From assembly GCF_949820605.1 (NCBI RefSeq), contig NZ_CATKVU010000008.1, positions 1 through 55,930 on the forward strand: DNA of 55,930 nt, given 5' to 3'. The DNA is from Segatella copri. Its GTDB lineage: Bacteria > Bacteroidota > Bacteroidia > Bacteroidales > Bacteroidaceae. The notes below the pieces were generated by a model, which saw only the letters and a list, made by a program, of their open reading frames with translations, was not told the origin of the DNA and made no database searches. Below are positions 55,544-55,930 of the stretch, one piece after another. How positions within the stretch are numbered: position 1 is the first letter of the stretch; every line of letters starts with the position of its first letter. Both the position numbers and the translations under genes were made by a program.

Positions 55544-55624
55544 ATAGTCGGAGGAAGTTAGTCTGAGGTATGAGGACTGTCTTTCTTCGACGACGGCTGA
55601 CTTTTATACAAAACACACGAAAGA

Positions 55625-55780
55625 ATGAGAATATGCAAACGAAATAGACAATTCAAAAAACAGGAACCATTGCCACATAAGTTTGAATGGATTGAAATGG
55701 AAATAGCAAAGAACAGAGAAGAATATGGTTTAATAAAAACAGATTTACCCAAGCAAAAAATCGAGGATAAAAAATCTTAA
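55625..55780 (+). CDS. Possible 51-aa basic protein
   Basis: ATG at 55625, then RICKRNRQFKKQEPLPHKFE and WIEMEIAKNREEYGLI, ending DKKS and TAA. It is lysine- and arginine-rich, helical and without a recognised domain. It is downstream of the hairpin array on the same strand and its end overlaps a terminator-like hairpin, which is unusual for a real gene but not excluded. Confidence 0.4.
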   Translation: MRICKRNRQFKKQEPLPHKFEWIEMEIAKNREEYGLIKTDLPKQKIEDKKS

Positions 55781-55800
55781 AACATTCTTTATCCCCGATT
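55759..55800 (+). terminator. Hairpin at the end of the right-end transcript
   Basis: AATCGAGGATAAA (55759-55771) pairs with TTTATCCCCGATT (55788-55800) with one mismatch. No strong T-run. It may end transcription of the hairpin array and small ORF. Confidence 0.5.
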
Positions 55801-55808
55801 AAATATCG

Positions 55809-55816
55809 TACCTTTG
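55809..55816 (+). promoter_or_regulatory. Candidate outward promoter near the right end
   Basis: TACCTTTG, perfect -7 match, directed out of the window. With the preceding G and following C it also reads GTACCTTTGC, which fits the GTAnnTTTGC form of CTnDOT core sites, so it could be an att core instead. Confidence 0.4.
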
Positions 55817-55881
55817 CAACCGAAAGAGTTCTTTGGATGGTTATGCAAATCACAGCAGGATGCTACATTCTGTTTATTTCT

Positions 55882-55892
55882 AATTCGTAACC
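55882..55892 (-). repeat. Inverted copy of left-end GGTTACGAATT
   Basis: AATTCGTAACC is the reverse complement of 185-195. Candidate right-end arm site for the integrase. Confidence 0.4.
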
Positions 55893-55902
55893 TCTTCTTT
55901 TT

Positions 55903-55924
55903 ATGAGATAAAAACTTATCTCAT
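55903..55924. repeat. Terminal 9-bp palindrome
   Basis: ATGAGATAA (55903-55911) pairs perfectly with TTATCTCAT (55916-55924) around a 4-nt loop, at the very end of the window. Confidence 0.5.
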
Positions 55925-55930
55925 TCTCAA

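Noticed and set aside
55130..55545. Minus-strand open frames of 65-73 codons in the right-end region
   Set aside because: They run through the hairpin arms, resemble no family and have no plausible start context; the inverted-repeat structure is the stronger signal.

Overview
The window looks like a nearly complete integrative conjugative element of the CTnDOT type from a Bacteroidales host (Bacteroides, Prevotella or a relative). The evidence is a Bacteroidetes tyrosine integrase, Xis2c/Xis2d-like helix-turn-helix genes, an Exc-type topoisomerase III, RteA/RteB/RteC regulators, MobA/B/C, a TraA to TraQ operon, ermF, a tetQ remnant, and promoters with the Bacteroidetes -7 box TAnnTTTG in place of the E. 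coli consensus.

Layout. 1-2.1 kb: left end with repeated GGTTACG sites and a frameshifted integrase. 2.1-7.7 kb: two mirrored pairs of small excisionase-like genes, then an orf3-like gene and topB/exc. 7.69-7.78 kb: a predicted sRNA of about 90 nt in the position I associate with RteR. 7.8-16.6 kb: a DUF1896 gene and a 1,936-aa methylase/helicase whose helicase motif VI is split by a group II intron. 16.6-27.1 kb: an accessory zone containing an orphan UpxY antiterminator with its leader, IS630, truncated IS4351 plus ermF, an IS4-family element, tetQ and rteA remnants, an IS1380-family element, a radical-SAM fragment and an outer-membrane receptor. 27.8-32.3 kb: rteA and rteB (each with one frameshift) and rteC. 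32.3-36.8 kb: mobC, mobB and mobA on the minus strand, followed by a strongly folded region that may be oriT. 36.8-52.3 kb: the tra operon, with a second group II intron inside traI. 52.5-54.7 kb: pcfJ, pcfK and two small genes on the minus strand. 54.9-55.9 kb: no ordinary genes, but a run of long imperfect hairpins, a small ORF and a terminal repeat.

How the parts work together. The integrase and Xis/Exc proteins would excise the circle, the Mob proteins would nick and lead the DNA, and the Tra proteins would build the type IV mating channel. RteA/RteB would activate rteC, and RteC the excision operon. The most striking observation is that the predicted sRNA carries UGGAUUAAGUGG. Its exact complement CCACTTAATCCA lies 6-25 nt upstream of the start codons of five genes (an xis-like gene, the DUF1896 gene, mobA, traI, traN), always in the pairing orientation. 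Longer, near-perfect complements lie in the leaders of topB and traE. This suggests a base-pairing regulon through which one sRNA controls excision and transfer.

The second standout is the tandem array of long hairpins at the right end, with its own candidate promoter. Both group II introns sit in frame inside transfer genes, so full-length helicase and TraI depend on splicing. Single-base frameshifts in int, rteA and rteB suggest either mobility decay or sequencing error.
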